This document shows positions 1 through 9,231 of a stretch of DNA of 64,000 bases, in pieces (position 1 is the first letter of the stretch; every line of letters starts with the position of its first letter). The stretch comes from Pseudomonadota bacterium (GTDB lineage: Bacteria > Pseudomonadota > Gammaproteobacteria > Xanthomonadales > Ahniellaceae), in contig JALHNO010000001.1 in the NCBI GenBank assembly GCA_022843465.1, positions 424,408 to 488,407 on the forward strand. The letters run 5' to 3'. Under the pieces are notes generated by a model. That model had not been told where the DNA came from, did no database searches, and was given only the letters and a program-made list of their open reading frames with translations. A program made the translations under genes and the position numbers.

Positions 1-1
1 G

Positions 2-277
2 GACCCACGTCTGCCCAACGCCGGGATGCCAAGCGCACTGGGTCGGGTGCCCGGTCGTGCCGAGCCGTTCGTGCATCTTCCCCTGGTGCATCGCGAAGGG
101 GGCAGCATGTCGCGCGCCCTCGCGGCCCTGGGTCGCCACATGATCGTCGGCGAACTCGACGACAATCCACTGCGTTCGAGTGCTGATCGCGCCGCCCGTG
201 GCGGCCCTGAGCCGGTCTGCAATGATCCCGAGAATCCGCTCGCCGACGAACGCTGCTGGCTGCCGCCCGAGCAATGA
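2..277 (+). CDS. Possible 3' end of a gene cut by the window start
   Basis: One plus-strand frame is open from the first bases to a TGA at 275-277 and would encode about 91 residues, ending in LPPEQ. Third-codon-position G+C, counted by eye, is moderately high, which is weak support for coding. I recognise no domain in it, and the other plus-strand frames close early. It could equally be non-coding sequence upstream of the permease gene. The 128 bases from 278 to 405 show no further gene. Confidence 0.25.
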   Translation, partial: DPRLPNAGMPSALGRVPGRAEPFVHLPLVHREGGSMSRALAALGRHMIVGELDDNPLRSSADRAARGGPEPVCNDPENPLADERCWLPPEQ

Positions 278-405
278 AGCGCAGACGGTAGCAAGGTCGC
301 GCACGAAACAGCCCAGTCCGGTCACGACCGGGCGCTATCATGCGAACATCCGCGCCAGCGGCGAACAGGGGCTGCAGCCCTGGCATACCAATCCGGGTTC
401 CAAGC

Positions 406-2178
406 ATGTCGATCGAAGCGCTACAGATCCTGATCATTGTCGTGCTGGCGGTGATTCTCTTCGTCACCGAGAAACTGCCCGTGGATGTGGTGGGCCTCGG
501 CGTGCTTGCCGCGCTGGTGATCCTGCAGCTGGTGACGCCAGCCGAAGGCCTGTCGGGATTCAGCAGCACCGCCACGGTGACGGTTGCTGCAATGTTCGTG
601 CTCAGCGAGGGTCTGCGCGAAACCGGGGTTCTGGATCGCCTGGCGCGATTGTTTGTGCGAGCGGCGCACTGGCCCTGGCTGCTGACGCTTGCCATGATGC
701 TGATCATCGGCGCCATCTCGGCCTTCATCAACAATACCGCTGCCGTCGCGATCTTTCTGCCGCTGGTGTTGGCGGCGGCGCGCATGCGCAAGATCGCGCC
801 CTCCAAATTGTTGATCCCGCTGTCGTACGCCGCGCAGTTCGGTGGTGTCTGCACCCTGATCGGAACCTCGACCAATATCCTGGTCAGCAATATCGCCGAG
901 CAACAGGGCCTGCGCGCCTTTTCCATGTTCGAGCTCGGCCAGGTTGGCTTGCCGCTGTTCGCCGCCGGCGTGATCTTCCTCACCTTGTTTGGCCGCTGGC
1001 TGCTGCCCAATCATCCCGACCGCAGCCTGCCCGACAGCTATGGCATCGGCGACTATGTGACGGATCTGCGCGTCCGTGCTGGATCGTCGCTGATTGGCAA
1101 GAATCTGCGCGAGTCGCGCTTCGGAGAGGATGAAGGCCTGCAGGTACTGGAACTGCTGCGTGACGAACATCGTCTCTGGTCGCGGCGGGTCGATGCCATC
1201 CGCGCCGGCGACGTGATACGCGTTGCTGCGCCGCTCGACAAATTGCAGGCGCTGCGTTCGCGGACAGGCATCGAGATCGACGCCGAGTTTCTGGCCACCG
1301 ATGCTTCGGTCAGCAGTCATGGCGGTCAACTGATCGAGGTACTGATCGCGCCACATTCAAGATTGCATGGCAACCGTCTTGGCGTGCTCGCGGACGAACT
1401 GGCCCAGCATGCGCGCATCGTCGCAGTGCGTCATCGTGGCCAATCCGTTCAAGGCAGCGCGCTTGACGACATCCTGTTGGCTTCAGGCGATGCGGTACTG
1501 CTGCTGGTGCCGGCCGATCAGGTCGAGCATGTTCGCGCAATGAAGGATCTGGTCCTGCTCAACGCCCAGAGTGCGCAGAAAAAGACCCGGCTGCTCGCCT
1601 TCGTCGCTCTTTCGATCATGGTGGCCGTTGTGGTGCTGGCCTCGATCAACCTGATTCCGATCGCAATTACCGCGGTGACCGGTGCCACCCTGATGGTGGC
1701 GACCGGTTGTCTCCGTCGCGAACAGGCCTACCGTGCCATCGAGTGGCCGGTGATCGTGCTGCTTGGTAGCCTGATACCGCTTGGGGTGGCTCTGCAGAAG
1801 CATGGCATTGCCACCGGTGCGGCCGAGCATGCGGTCGCCCTGCTCGGTGGCTACGGGCCGATCGCCCTGCTCGCTGCGATCTATCTCGCGACAGCGCTGT
1901 TGACCGAGATCATGAGCAACAACGCGACCGCGGTGCTGCTGGCACCGGTCGCGATCTCGACGGCGCACTCGCTGGGTCTGGATCCGATTCCATTCCTGAT
2001 CGCGGTCACCATCGCTGCCTCGACAAGTTTTGCCACGCCCGTGGGCTATCAGACCAATACCATGGTGTTCGCCGCCGGCGGTTATCGCTTCCGGGATTTC
2101 ATGCGGATCGGCATTCCGCTCAACGTCGTGTTCTTCGCCATCAGCATCTGGCTGATCCCGAAATTCTGGCCATTCTGA
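406..2178 (+). CDS. SLC13/DASS-type anion permease with internal TrkA-C domains
   Basis: A 590-residue inner-membrane transporter of the SLC13 (divalent anion:Na+ symporter) type. It has hydrophobic helices in an N-terminal half (about residues 1-200), a soluble middle (about 200-400) resembling paired TrkA-C/RCK-C domains, and a second membrane half. The paired family motifs are visible: GTSTN in the first half, and SNNAT followed by SFATPVGYQTN in the second. Family substrates include sulfate, dicarboxylates and other anions; nothing here fixes which. I chose the ATG at 406 because the protein then begins directly with a membrane helix. An upstream in-frame ATG at 340 would add 22 non-hydrophobic residues. 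The gene stands alone, with DUF481 following after 131 bp. Confidence 0.9.
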   Translation: MSIEALQILIIVVLAVILFVTEKLPVDVVGLGVLAALVILQLVTPAEGLSGFSSTATVTVAAMFVLSEGLRETGVLDRLARLFVRAAHWPWLLTLAMMLIIGAISAFINNTAAVAIFLPLVLAAARMRKIAPSKLLIPLSYAAQFGGVCTLIGTSTNILVSNIAEQQGLRAFSMFELGQVGLPLFAAGVIFLTLFGRWLLPNHPDRSLPDSYGIGDYVTDLRVRAGSSLIGKNLRESRFGEDEGLQVLELLRDEHRLWSRRVDAIRAGDVIRVAAPLDKLQALRSRTGIEIDAEFLATDASVSSHGGQLIEVLIAPHSRLHGNRLGVLADELAQHARIVAVRHRGQSVQGSALDDILLASGDAVLLLVPADQVEHVRAMKDLVLLNAQSAQKKTRLLAFVALSIMVAVVVLASINLIPIAITAVTGATLMVATGCLRREQAYRAIEWPVIVLLGSLIPLGVALQKHGIATGAAEHAVALLGGYGPIALLAAIYLATALLTEIMSNNATAVLLAPVAISTAHSLGLDPIPFLIAVTIAASTSFATPVGYQTNTMVFAAGGYRFRDFMRIGIPLNVVFFAISIWLIPKFWPF

Positions 2179-2309
2179 GCGCTTGTGCCCGAGTTCCCGT
2201 GCACAGGCCGCGACTTCACCGCGGGTTCATCGCCACGCATTAGCATGCGCCCGCTGCCTGGCGTACCTCGCCATGGCTGGAATTTCGCATTGCACACAAG
2301 GAGTCGTAC

Positions 2310-3014
2310 ATGACCAGAACCCTCATCGCTGCCGCCCTGCTGTCGGCACTCGCAACCACCGCGCAGGCCAAGGACTGGTCCGGCGCCGGCGAACTTGGCT
2401 TGGTGATTTCCAGCGGAAACTCCGACACCTCGACCATCAATGCCAAGCTCGGCCTGAAGCACGAAGGTCAGGACTGGGTGCACGAAGGCAACATTCTCGC
2501 GCTGCGCGCCGAGGGCGATGACCAGGTCACCGCCGAGCGCTGGGAAGTTGCCGCGAAGTCCAGCCACAAGATCAATGACATGAGCTATCTCTACGGATCC
2601 TATCGTCACGAAGACGACAACTTCGCCCCGTTTGAACGCCAGACCACGGTCGCCATCGGTTACGGCCGCGAGCTGATCAAGAACGACGTCAGCCAGCTCA
2701 AGTTCGAAGCCGGCCCCGGTTACAAGTGGGTCGATCCGGTCAGCACCGAAGTGTCCTCGCAGGGCGAACTGGTTTTGCGTGGCAATGTCGATTACAAGCG
2801 CAAGCTCAACGAAAACGTCTCCTTCTACAACCTGTTCCTGGTGGAAAGCGGCCAGGACAACACGTTCGCCCAGAACGACATCGGCATGCAGCTGAAGATG
2901 TTCGAGCGCTACGCGCTGAAGGTCGGTCTGCTGGCGCGCCACAACACCGATGTCGCTGCGCCGATCAAGAAGACCGATACCTTGACCACCGTCAATCTGG
3001 TCTACAGCTTCTGA
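2310..3014 (+). CDS. DUF481 family outer-membrane protein (YdiY-like)
   Basis: This 234-residue protein has a clear Sec signal peptide (MTRTLIAAALLSALATTAQA, cleavage after AQA). It is followed by alternating beta-strand sequence typical of DUF481, a family of small outer-membrane beta-barrels sometimes called salt-induced outer membrane proteins. The C-terminus ends in VNLVYSF, with the terminal phenylalanine expected for recognition by the Bam complex. A purine-rich ribosome-binding site (AAGGAG) lies just upstream of the ATG. The function of the family is not established. The stop codon is followed within 7 bp by an inverted repeat that could end the transcript. Confidence 0.88.
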   Translation: MTRTLIAAALLSALATTAQAKDWSGAGELGLVISSGNSDTSTINAKLGLKHEGQDWVHEGNILALRAEGDDQVTAERWEVAAKSSHKINDMSYLYGSYRHEDDNFAPFERQTTVAIGYGRELIKNDVSQLKFEAGPGYKWVDPVSTEVSSQGELVLRGNVDYKRKLNENVSFYNLFLVESGQDNTFAQNDIGMQLKMFERYALKVGLLARHNTDVAAPIKKTDTLTTVNLVYSF

Positions 3015-3020
3015 TTTTCT

Positions 3021-3046
3021 CCCTTCTCCCGCCTGCGGGAGAAGGG
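3021..3046 (+). terminator. Perfect hairpin just after the DUF481 gene, repeat family member
   Basis: CCCTTCTCCCGC and GCGGGAGAAGGG form a near-perfect stem immediately downstream of the DUF481 stop. The same hairpin, with a GGCCGGGGATGAGGGC tail, recurs at about 3080-3110, 3320-3350, 4335-4370, 4690-4710 and 4915-4990, so it is primarily a dispersed palindromic repeat. It lacks a following U-tract, so termination here would be factor-dependent or only incidental. Confidence 0.4.
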
Positions 3047-3786
3047 CCGGGGATGAGGGCCGCTTTGCCCCCTTCGCCCGCTTGCGGGAGAAGGGCCGGG
3101 GATGAGGGCGAGGTTGCGATGCCGGTCGGTCCTCGCTTGAACCGTAGGATGTGCTGAGGCCGCAGGCCGAAGCGCATCAATTGGCGGAAGCTCGGTACTG
3201 TTCGAACTCGTCGAACTCGTCGAACTCGTCACGAACATCCAGAGCCAGCTTGCTCCGCAAGCGCCATCGCTGCGCGATGCCACAGATCTTTCACCGCTTG
3301 CGCTTTGCCCCCTTCGCCCGCTTGCGGGAGAAGGGCCGGGGATGAGGGCGACGCTGCGATTCCGCTCGATCGACGCCGGAATCGTAGGATGTGCTGAGGC
3401 CGCAGGCCGAAGCGCATCAATTCAATCGGACTCGATATCGTTCGAACTGGTCGAACTGGTCGCGAAGATCAAGAGCCAGCATGCTTCGCATGCGCCATCG
3501 CTGCGCGATGCCAAAGAGCTTTCACTCGCTTACGCGAGCGAGTTACCTTTTCTTGCGTGGCCAAGAAAAGGTAACCCAAAAGAAGGCCACCCCACAGCGC
3601 CGCCCTCCAGGCATCCTGCCTTCCGGGTTCGTGCTCGGTGGCCGCGGTCGACGATTGCACGTCCCTGTGCAAGCGTCGACTGGCCGCATCCATGCGGCCA
3701 CACTTCGTGCTATTCCGTCCACCGATCACCGGCGCAGAGGGGCCCCGTTGAAGAGCGCGCGCTTCCTGCGCGCAGACGCCAGAGCC

Positions 3787-3876
3787 AAAGCCAAAGCCAA
3801 AGCCAAAGCCAAAGCCAAAGCCAAAGCCAAAGCCAAAGCCAAAGCCAAAGCCAAAGCCAAAGCCAAAGCCAAAGCC
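3787..3876. repeat. Hexanucleotide tandem array AAAGCC x15
   Basis: Fifteen perfect copies of AAAGCC run in tandem, preceded by one variant copy (AGAGCC, 3781-3786). The array sits at the symmetry centre of the surrounding inverted repeat, where the loop of a cruciform would be. Perfect copy identity suggests recent expansion by slippage. Confidence 0.95.
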
Positions 3877-4451
3877 GAGATCCCGGCTGCCTCGCTCTGC
3901 TCCTGAGCTTCTGCGCGCCGGGAGCGCGCTTCTTTTCCCAAGGGGCCCCTCAGCGCCGGTGATCGGTGGTCGCGATCAGCACGCAGTGTGGCCGCATGGA
4001 TGCGGCCAGTCGGCGATCGCACAAGGATGTGCGCCCGCCGACCAGCGAGCACCGAGCACGTACCCGGAAGGCAGGATGCCTGAAGGGCGGCGCTGTGGGG
4101 TGGCCTTCTCTTTGGTTACTTTCTCTTGGCCACGCAAGAGAAAGTGACTCGCTCGCGTAAGCGAGTGAAAGCTCTGTGTCGGCGCGCAGCGACGGCGCTT
4201 GCGGAGCAAGCTGGCCCTGGATCTTCGTGACAAGTTCGAACGGTATCGGATGTGCCTGAATTGATGCGCTTCGGCCTGCGGCCTCAGCACATCCTACGGT
4301 TCCGGCGTCGTTCGAGCGGAATCGCGGCCTCGCCCTCATCCCCGGCCCTTCTCCCGCAAGCGGGCGAAGGGGGCAAGGCGTAAGCGAGTGAAAGCTCTTT
4401 GGCATCGCAGAGCGATGACGCATGCGAAGCATGCTGGCTCTGGATCTTCGT

Positions 4452-4577
4452 GATGAGTTCGACGAGTTCGACGAGTTCGACGAGTTCGACGAGTTCGACG
4501 AGTTCGACGAGTTCGACGAGTTCGACGAGTTCGACGAGTTCGACGAGTTCGACGAGTTCGACGAGTTCGACGAGTTC
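4452..4577. repeat. 9-bp tandem array GACGAGTTC x14
   Basis: Thirteen perfect copies of GACGAGTTC follow one GATGAGTTC variant. Short relatives of the same unit appear in the mirrored positions of the inverted repeat: three copies of CGAACTCGT near 3203-3229, two of CGAACTGGT near 3441-3460, and two GACCAGTTC at 4794-4811. So the unit is a normal component of the repeat that has expanded only here. Confidence 0.95.
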
Positions 4578-5008
4578 GAAGCGTACCGAGCTTCCGCCAA
4601 TTGATGCGCTTCGGCCTGCGGCCTCAGCACATCCTACGATTCCGGCGACGACTGGTCGGTATCGCGGGGTTGCCCTCATCCCCGGCCCTTCTCCCGCAAG
4701 CGGGCGAAGGGGGAAAGGCACAAGCGAGCGATGGTTCTTCGGCATCGCGCAGCGATGACGCATGCGGAGCAAGCTGGCTCTGGATCCTGGTGACCAGTTC
4801 GACCAGTTCGAACGATATCGAGACCGATTGAATTGATGCGCTTCGGCCTGCGGCCTCAGCACATCCTACGGTTCAATCGTAGAGCAGACGGTATCGCAGC
4901 GACTCCCTCATCCCCGACCCTTCTCCCGCAAGCGGGCGAAGGGGGCAAAGCGGCGCTCATCCCCGACCCTTCTCCCGCTTGCGGGAGAAGGGGGCCAAGC
5001 GCAAGGTC

Positions 5009-6745
5009 TTAGCCGCGTTTCATGAACTGGAAGAACTCGTCATTGGTCTTGGTGTTCTTCATCTTGTCGAGCAGGAACTCGACCGCCGCCAATTCATCCA
5101 TCGGATGCAGCAGCTTGCGCAGGATCCAGATTTTCTGCAGGCGTTCGGCTTCGATCAGCAGTTCTTCGCGGCGGGTGCCCGAGCGATTGATATTGATCGC
5201 CGGGTAGACGCGCTTCTCGGCGATGCGGCGGTCCATGTGGACTTCCATATTGCCGGTGCCCTTGAACTCTTCGTAGATCACCTCGTCCATCTTCGAACCG
5301 GTTTCAACCAGGGCGGTGGCGAGGATGGTCAGTGAACCGCCTTCCTCGGCCTTGCGGGCGGCGCCGAAGAAACGCTTCGGACGCTGCAGCGCATTGGCGT
5401 CGACGCCACCGGTGAGCACCTTGCCGGAGGCTGGTACCACGGTGTTGTAGGCGCGCGCCAGACGGGTGATGGAGTCGAGCAGGATCACCACGTCCTTCTT
5501 GTGTTCGACCAGGCGCTTGGCGCGCTCGATCACCATTTCGGCGACCTGCACATGGCGGGCGGCGGGTTCATCGAAGGTCGAGCTGATGACTTCGGCGCGT
5601 ACGCTGCGCTGCATCTCGGTGACTTCTTCCGGACGCTCATCGATCAGCAGGATGATCAGATGCACTTCCGGATGGTTGTGCACGATCGCCTGGGCGATGT
5701 TCTGCAGCATCATCGTCTTGCCCGCTTTCGGCGGCGAGACAATCAGACCACGCTGGCCCTTGCCGACCGGTGACACCAGATCGAGGATGCGACCGGTGAT
5801 GTCTTCCGACGAGCCATTGCCGCGCTCGAGATGGAAGGCCTGGCGCGGAAACAGCGGCGTCAGGTTTTCGAACAGCACCTTGTTCTTCGAGGCTTCCGGC
5901 GGCTCGCCATTGATCTCGTTGACCTTGAGCAGGGCGACGTAACGCTCGCCGTCCTTCGGTGAGCGGATCTTTCCGGTGATGTAGTCGCCGGTGCGCAGAT
6001 TGAAGCGGCGGATCTGGCTGGGGCTGACATAGATGTCGTCCGGGCCGGCGAGGTAACTGGAATCGAAGGCGCGCAGGAAGCCGAAGCCGTCTTGCAGGAT
6101 TTCGACCACGCCCTCGCCATCGATGCCTTCCGGGGTACGTGTCAGCACTTTCAGGATCGAGAAGGTGACGTCCTGCTTGCGGGCACGGGCGACGCCTTCC
6201 TGGATGCCGATGGCCTCGGCCAGTTCGACCAGCTGCGCAGCCGACATGCGGCGCACGGCATTGAGGCTGGTCGGTGCATCCGCCGGAATGGTGTAGCGCT
6301 GGTTGAGCGGCGCCTGATTGCCCGGCTCGATGTTCTCGCCATCGCCGCCGCTGTCACTCATGCCGGCGCGATTGAGTTGCTGGTTGCCGCGCTCGGGGCG
6401 CTCCTGGCGCTCGCCACGGTCCGGCCGTTCGCCACGTTCGCCGCCGCGTTCGCCGCCGCGTTCGCGGTCGAAGCGGCCGCGGCGGTTGTTGCGGCGCTCG
6501 TTGCGCGAGGGGCGCGGATTGTTTCCGCCACCGCCATTGCCGTTGTCCTGCGTCGGCGCAGCGCCCGCTTCGCCGGAGTTGGCTTCGCCGCCACCTCCGC
6601 CTGTGTTGTCGCTGCTGCTGGCTGAGGGCGCCGCAGGCTGCGCGGGCGCTGCCTCGGTGCTCGCGGCTGCTGGCTTGGCGGGTTTTTCGTTATGGTTTTC
6701 TGAGCCGGATGCCGGCTGGGGATCAAGCACGTCTGAATCGCGCAT
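5009..6745 (-). CDS. rho: Transcription termination factor Rho with long acidic/basic N-terminal extension
   Basis: Rho is the hexameric RNA-dependent ATPase that releases RNA polymerase at factor-dependent terminators. The 578-residue protein carries the Rho N-terminal helical domain, the cold-shock-like RNA-binding domain ([19 protein letters not shown]) and the RecA-like ATPase with Walker A SPPKAGKT (about residue 338), Walker [17 protein letters not shown] and [10 protein letters not shown]. It ends in FMKRG. Compared with the 419-residue E. coli protein it has about 150 extra N-terminal residues rich in G, E, R, N and P ([18 protein letters not shown]), probably disordered and RNA-contacting. 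I chose the ATG at 6745 (MRDSDVLD). An in-frame ATG at 6811 would add 22 residues with poorer codon usage. Confidence 0.97.
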   Translation of the reverse strand: MRDSDVLDPQPASGSENHNEKPAKPAAASTEAAPAQPAAPSASSSDNTGGGGGEANSGEAGAAPTQDNGNGGGGNNPRPSRNERRNNRRGRFDRERGGERGGERGERPDRGERQERPERGNQQLNRAGMSDSGGDGENIEPGNQAPLNQRYTIPADAPTSLNAVRRMSAAQLVELAEAIGIQEGVARARKQDVTFSILKVLTRTPEGIDGEGVVEILQDGFGFLRAFDSSYLAGPDDIYVSPSQIRRFNLRTGDYITGKIRSPKDGERYVALLKVNEINGEPPEASKNKVLFENLTPLFPRQAFHLERGNGSSEDITGRILDLVSPVGKGQRGLIVSPPKAGKTMMLQNIAQAIVHNHPEVHLIILLIDERPEEVTEMQRSVRAEVISSTFDEPAARHVQVAEMVIERAKRLVEHKKDVVILLDSITRLARAYNTVVPASGKVLTGGVDANALQRPKRFFGAARKAEEGGSLTILATALVETGSKMDEVIYEEFKGTGNMEVHMDRRIAEKRVYPAININRSGTRREELLIEAERLQKIWILRKLLHPMDELAAVEFLLDKMKNTKTNDEFFQFMKRG

Positions 6746-6967
6746 GGTGCGCTGGGTCTCAAGAGATGAAGGGGGACTGGAGGGCGGCTGCGGAACCTTT
6801 CGTCCCGTCATCTGATCGCCGCGCAGACAGAGTCTGACTTTTGATCAAGCGCCGGGAATGATGCATCCGGCGAACTGGATGGCACCTTAGCAAGCATTTG
6901 CCGCCGGGTAAAGCCATCATCTGCCGCAGCCTGAACAGCGCCCGGCCGCGAGCCGGCGCTGGCCGCG

Positions 6968-6997
6968 TTGCCGCCCGCGAAAGACAGTGGCTAGACT
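6968..6997 (+). promoter_or_regulatory. Candidate sigma-70 promoter for the acyltransferase-like gene
   Basis: TTGCCG (6968-6973) and TAGACT (6992-6997) are separated by 18 bp upstream of the gene starting at 7038. The same CTAGACTGCGC context occurs at 35688-35698 just upstream of the glycosyltransferase gene, which supports a shared -10 style. The assignment is by eye only. Confidence 0.35.
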
Positions 6998-7037
6998 GCG
7001 CCGCTGCATGCGTGGCGTGCGTCGTGGTCGGACCCTT

Positions 7038-7961
7038 GTGAAGTGGATTTCAGAACTCGTCGAGTTGCGCGATCAGATCCTGCACCCGCTGGTGGCCAGC
7101 CTGTTGCCGTGGCACTCCAGCCTGCGCTACGCGCATGCGCTGAGTCGCCGATTGGGACGGCTCGGCGACCACGCCGGACGCAGCCGCAGTGGCGCCGCAG
7201 CCGCCATCGGCGCCCAGGCGGATGCCGCATTTGCGCGGCGTGCGCTGTGGGTGCGTCTGCTCGATCTGATTGACGCGCCGTTGTCGCTGTTGCCTGGTGA
7301 TCGCCACCTGCGCCGGCACTGGCGTGTGCTCGGCCAGTGGCCGGATCAGCCCTGTCTGGTTGTTTCGTTGCACTACGGCAATGGCATGTTTCCGATGCGC
7401 CATTTCCGGCTCTCCGGTCAGCGCGCCCACATGATCCTGGAACGCGTCGACCCGGTCTGCTTCAAGGGCCGGCCGCTGTCGCGCTGGATCGCCTGGTTCA
7501 GGCGTCGCTGCGTCGAGCGGGCGATGGGCGGCGAGGTGATCTTCTCGGGTGGCGCGCGTCGTCGTTGCCTGGATGCGCTGGCCGCCGGCGACAGCATTTT
7601 CGCGCTGCTGGACAACCCGCAGGGACTGCAGCGCGGCATGGTGCCGGTGCAACTGTTCGGCCGCCGCATCGCCCTGCATACCGGCATTCTCGAACTGGCG
7701 CGCTCGGCTGCTGTCCCTGTCGTGCCGATGCTGTCGATGGTCGGCGATGGCCGCCGGCGCGAGATCCACATCGGCCCGGTCATTGACGCGCATTCAGCGC
7801 CGGAACTGGGTATCGCGCTGGCGCAATGGTTTGCGCCCCTGGTCGAGTCGGATACGGCCGCCTGGCACTTCTGGCCGCATCTGCAGCAGTTCGAACAGGC
7901 GGTCAGCAGCTTGCTCGATGCCAACGCGGCGCAGTCAACAGTCCAGCCAGCCGACACCTGA
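7038..7961 (+). CDS. Lysophospholipid/lipid A acyltransferase-like protein (LpxL/HtrB superfamily), atypical
   Basis: The protein of about 307 residues resembles the LpxL/HtrB lysophospholipid acyltransferase fold. It has a histidine-centred block SLHYGNGMFP and a later block FALLDNPQG...VPVQLFGRR...TGILELARSAAVPVVPM, which parallels the conserved DQ-P...FFG...T...LA...APVVP stretch of that family. The acidic residue expected four residues after the catalytic histidine is not visible (HYGNGM), so activity is uncertain. I place the start at GTG 7038; GTG 6987 and ATG 7008 are in frame upstream but overlap the apparent -10 element. It converges on the methyltransferase gene with a 5-bp gap. A role in envelope lipid acylation is an inference. 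Confidence 0.65.
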   Translation: MKWISELVELRDQILHPLVASLLPWHSSLRYAHALSRRLGRLGDHAGRSRSGAAAAIGAQADAAFARRALWVRLLDLIDAPLSLLPGDRHLRRHWRVLGQWPDQPCLVVSLHYGNGMFPMRHFRLSGQRAHMILERVDPVCFKGRPLSRWIAWFRRRCVERAMGGEVIFSGGARRRCLDALAAGDSIFALLDNPQGLQRGMVPVQLFGRRIALHTGILELARSAAVPVVPMLSMVGDGRRREIHIGPVIDAHSAPELGIALAQWFAPLVESDTAAWHFWPHLQQFEQAVSSLLDANAAQSTVQPADT

Positions 7962-7966
7962 TCGGC

Positions 7967-9175
7967 TCAATCTGGCTTGCGTAGATAAGCACTCACGTAA
8001 AGCTCGTTGATCGCCAGGTCCTGCATCGGATAGTGCTGGATTTCCGGCGTGTATTCGATTCGATCAGCAGTGCGCAACGCTACCCGCCAGGGCTCGAAGC
8101 CGAGTGCACGCAACTCCTGCTCGAAGCCCGACACGGTGATCGGATTGAGCTCGGTGAACCACTGCCAGTATTCCGCCGAACTCGCGACGTGTCCGCTGCG
8201 GTCCATCCGTCTGGGTTCCGACGAGAGAATGAACTCGCGCAGTTTCTCGCGCGGCATCTTCAGATGGAACAGCGACTCATCGGAGAATTCGCCGAGATGG
8301 CTGCCGGCATCCGAGTAGAACAGACCCGGATGCACGAAGAACAGGCCGCCATCGCGCAGCACGCGGCGGATCTCCGCCAGCGCCTGGGCATAGCCGCCGG
8401 CGATATGCTCGAGCGAACCCCAGCTGATCACCACATCGAAGCTGTTGTCGGCATAGGGCAGGGCATTGGCATCGACGGCATCGAAGCGCAGGCAGGACGG
8501 AATCAGTGAGGCCGGCAGCCGATTCTCGGCAAGAATTTCGGGCAGGCGATCGAAGCCGCGAAACGGATCGGCGCCGACCAGCAGTTCCGGCGCACAGCGC
8601 AGGGCGATGCCAAGATCGGTGATGCCATCACCGCAGCCAACGTCGAGAATGCGACCTTGCAACAGCGGCGAGTTGCCCAGCATGTAGCTGATCACGGTTT
8701 CAGCGGCGTGGTCGAAGTGGCGGTGGAACCAGTCGTTACTGCCGCGGTGCCAGCCCAGTGATTCGATCGCCGGTGTATCAGCGCCGGATTCGATCTGCCA
8801 GCTGCCCTGCAGCGGCCGTGGTGCACTGGCGTCGCTGAGCACGAAGTCAGCCGCGCTGGCCGCGTACTTGGTCGAGACGCCGAGACGGTTGGCCCAGAGA
8901 TCGGCGATCAAGCGGTACGGGCCGCCGGTCAGATGCAGGGCGCCGCACAGCCAGCGCACACGATAGTTGCCTGCGGGCAGCCAGCGCACACCGATCTGCT
9001 GACGCAGATTGCCAGCGTAGACCATGCTGCCGTCGCTGGCGCAGATGCCTACGCTGACATCAGGATCGAAGACCAGATCGGCGGTCACGACCAGATCAAT
9101 GGTCACGATCAGGGGCTGCCCAGCCTGGGGCTGCGCAGGCACGTCCAGCGACTGGAAACGAAGCGGTTCGCTCAT
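7967..9175 (-). CDS. SAM-dependent methyltransferase with N-terminal Wzt-C-like beta domain
   Basis: A two-part protein of 402 residues. Residues about 5-130 look like the carbohydrate-binding domain found at the C-terminus of the O-antigen ABC ATPase Wzt (GQPLIVTIDLVV...GNYRVRWLCGALHLTGGPYRLIADLW). Residues about 160-400 are a class I methyltransferase with motif I ILDVGCGDG, the acidic loop VGADPF, motif FDVVISWGSLEHI and the post-motif EIRRVLRDGGLFFVHPG. The pairing suggests a methyltransferase acting on a surface polysaccharide, but the substrate is not determined. The ATG at 9175 (MSEPLRF) is preferred over one at 9220 that would add a proline-rich leader. Confidence 0.8.
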   Translation of the reverse strand: MSEPLRFQSLDVPAQPQAGQPLIVTIDLVVTADLVFDPDVSVGICASDGSMVYAGNLRQQIGVRWLPAGNYRVRWLCGALHLTGGPYRLIADLWANRLGVSTKYAASAADFVLSDASAPRPLQGSWQIESGADTPAIESLGWHRGSNDWFHRHFDHAAETVISYMLGNSPLLQGRILDVGCGDGITDLGIALRCAPELLVGADPFRGFDRLPEILAENRLPASLIPSCLRFDAVDANALPYADNSFDVVISWGSLEHIAGGYAQALAEIRRVLRDGGLFFVHPGLFYSDAGSHLGEFSDESLFHLKMPREKLREFILSSEPRRMDRSGHVASSAEYWQWFTELNPITVSGFEQELRALGFEPWRVALRTADRIEYTPEIQHYPMQDLAINELYVSAYLRKPD

Positions 9176-9231
9176 CGACAAAGCGGCTGGCGGATCCGGG
9201 CGCCCGGCGGGCGCACGCACCGCGCGGCGTC

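Larger units (their letters stand above)
3015..5008. repeat. 2-kb gene-free region built from nested inverted repeats
   Basis: No credible gene lies here. A 40-bp block containing GGATGTGCTGAGGCCGCAGG occurs at 3143-3182 and 3383-3422, and as its reverse complement at 4259-4298, 4599-4638 and 4831-4870. Around it, longer stretches match in inverted order: 3238-3389 with 4299-4450, 3471-3648 with about 4046-4230, 3679-3704 with 3988-4012, and 3720-3747 with 3940-3969. The whole forms an imperfect palindrome centred near 3840, on the hexamer array. The elements resemble intergenic repeats common in Xanthomonad genomes. Open frames through it give low-complexity peptides and are not genes. Confidence 0.85.

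Noticed and set aside
3391..4862. Several long open frames in the repeat region giving KA, QS, DEF and ELV repeats
   Set aside because: They are products of microsatellites and palindromes, occur in both strands and multiple frames, and lack ribosome-binding sites or domains.
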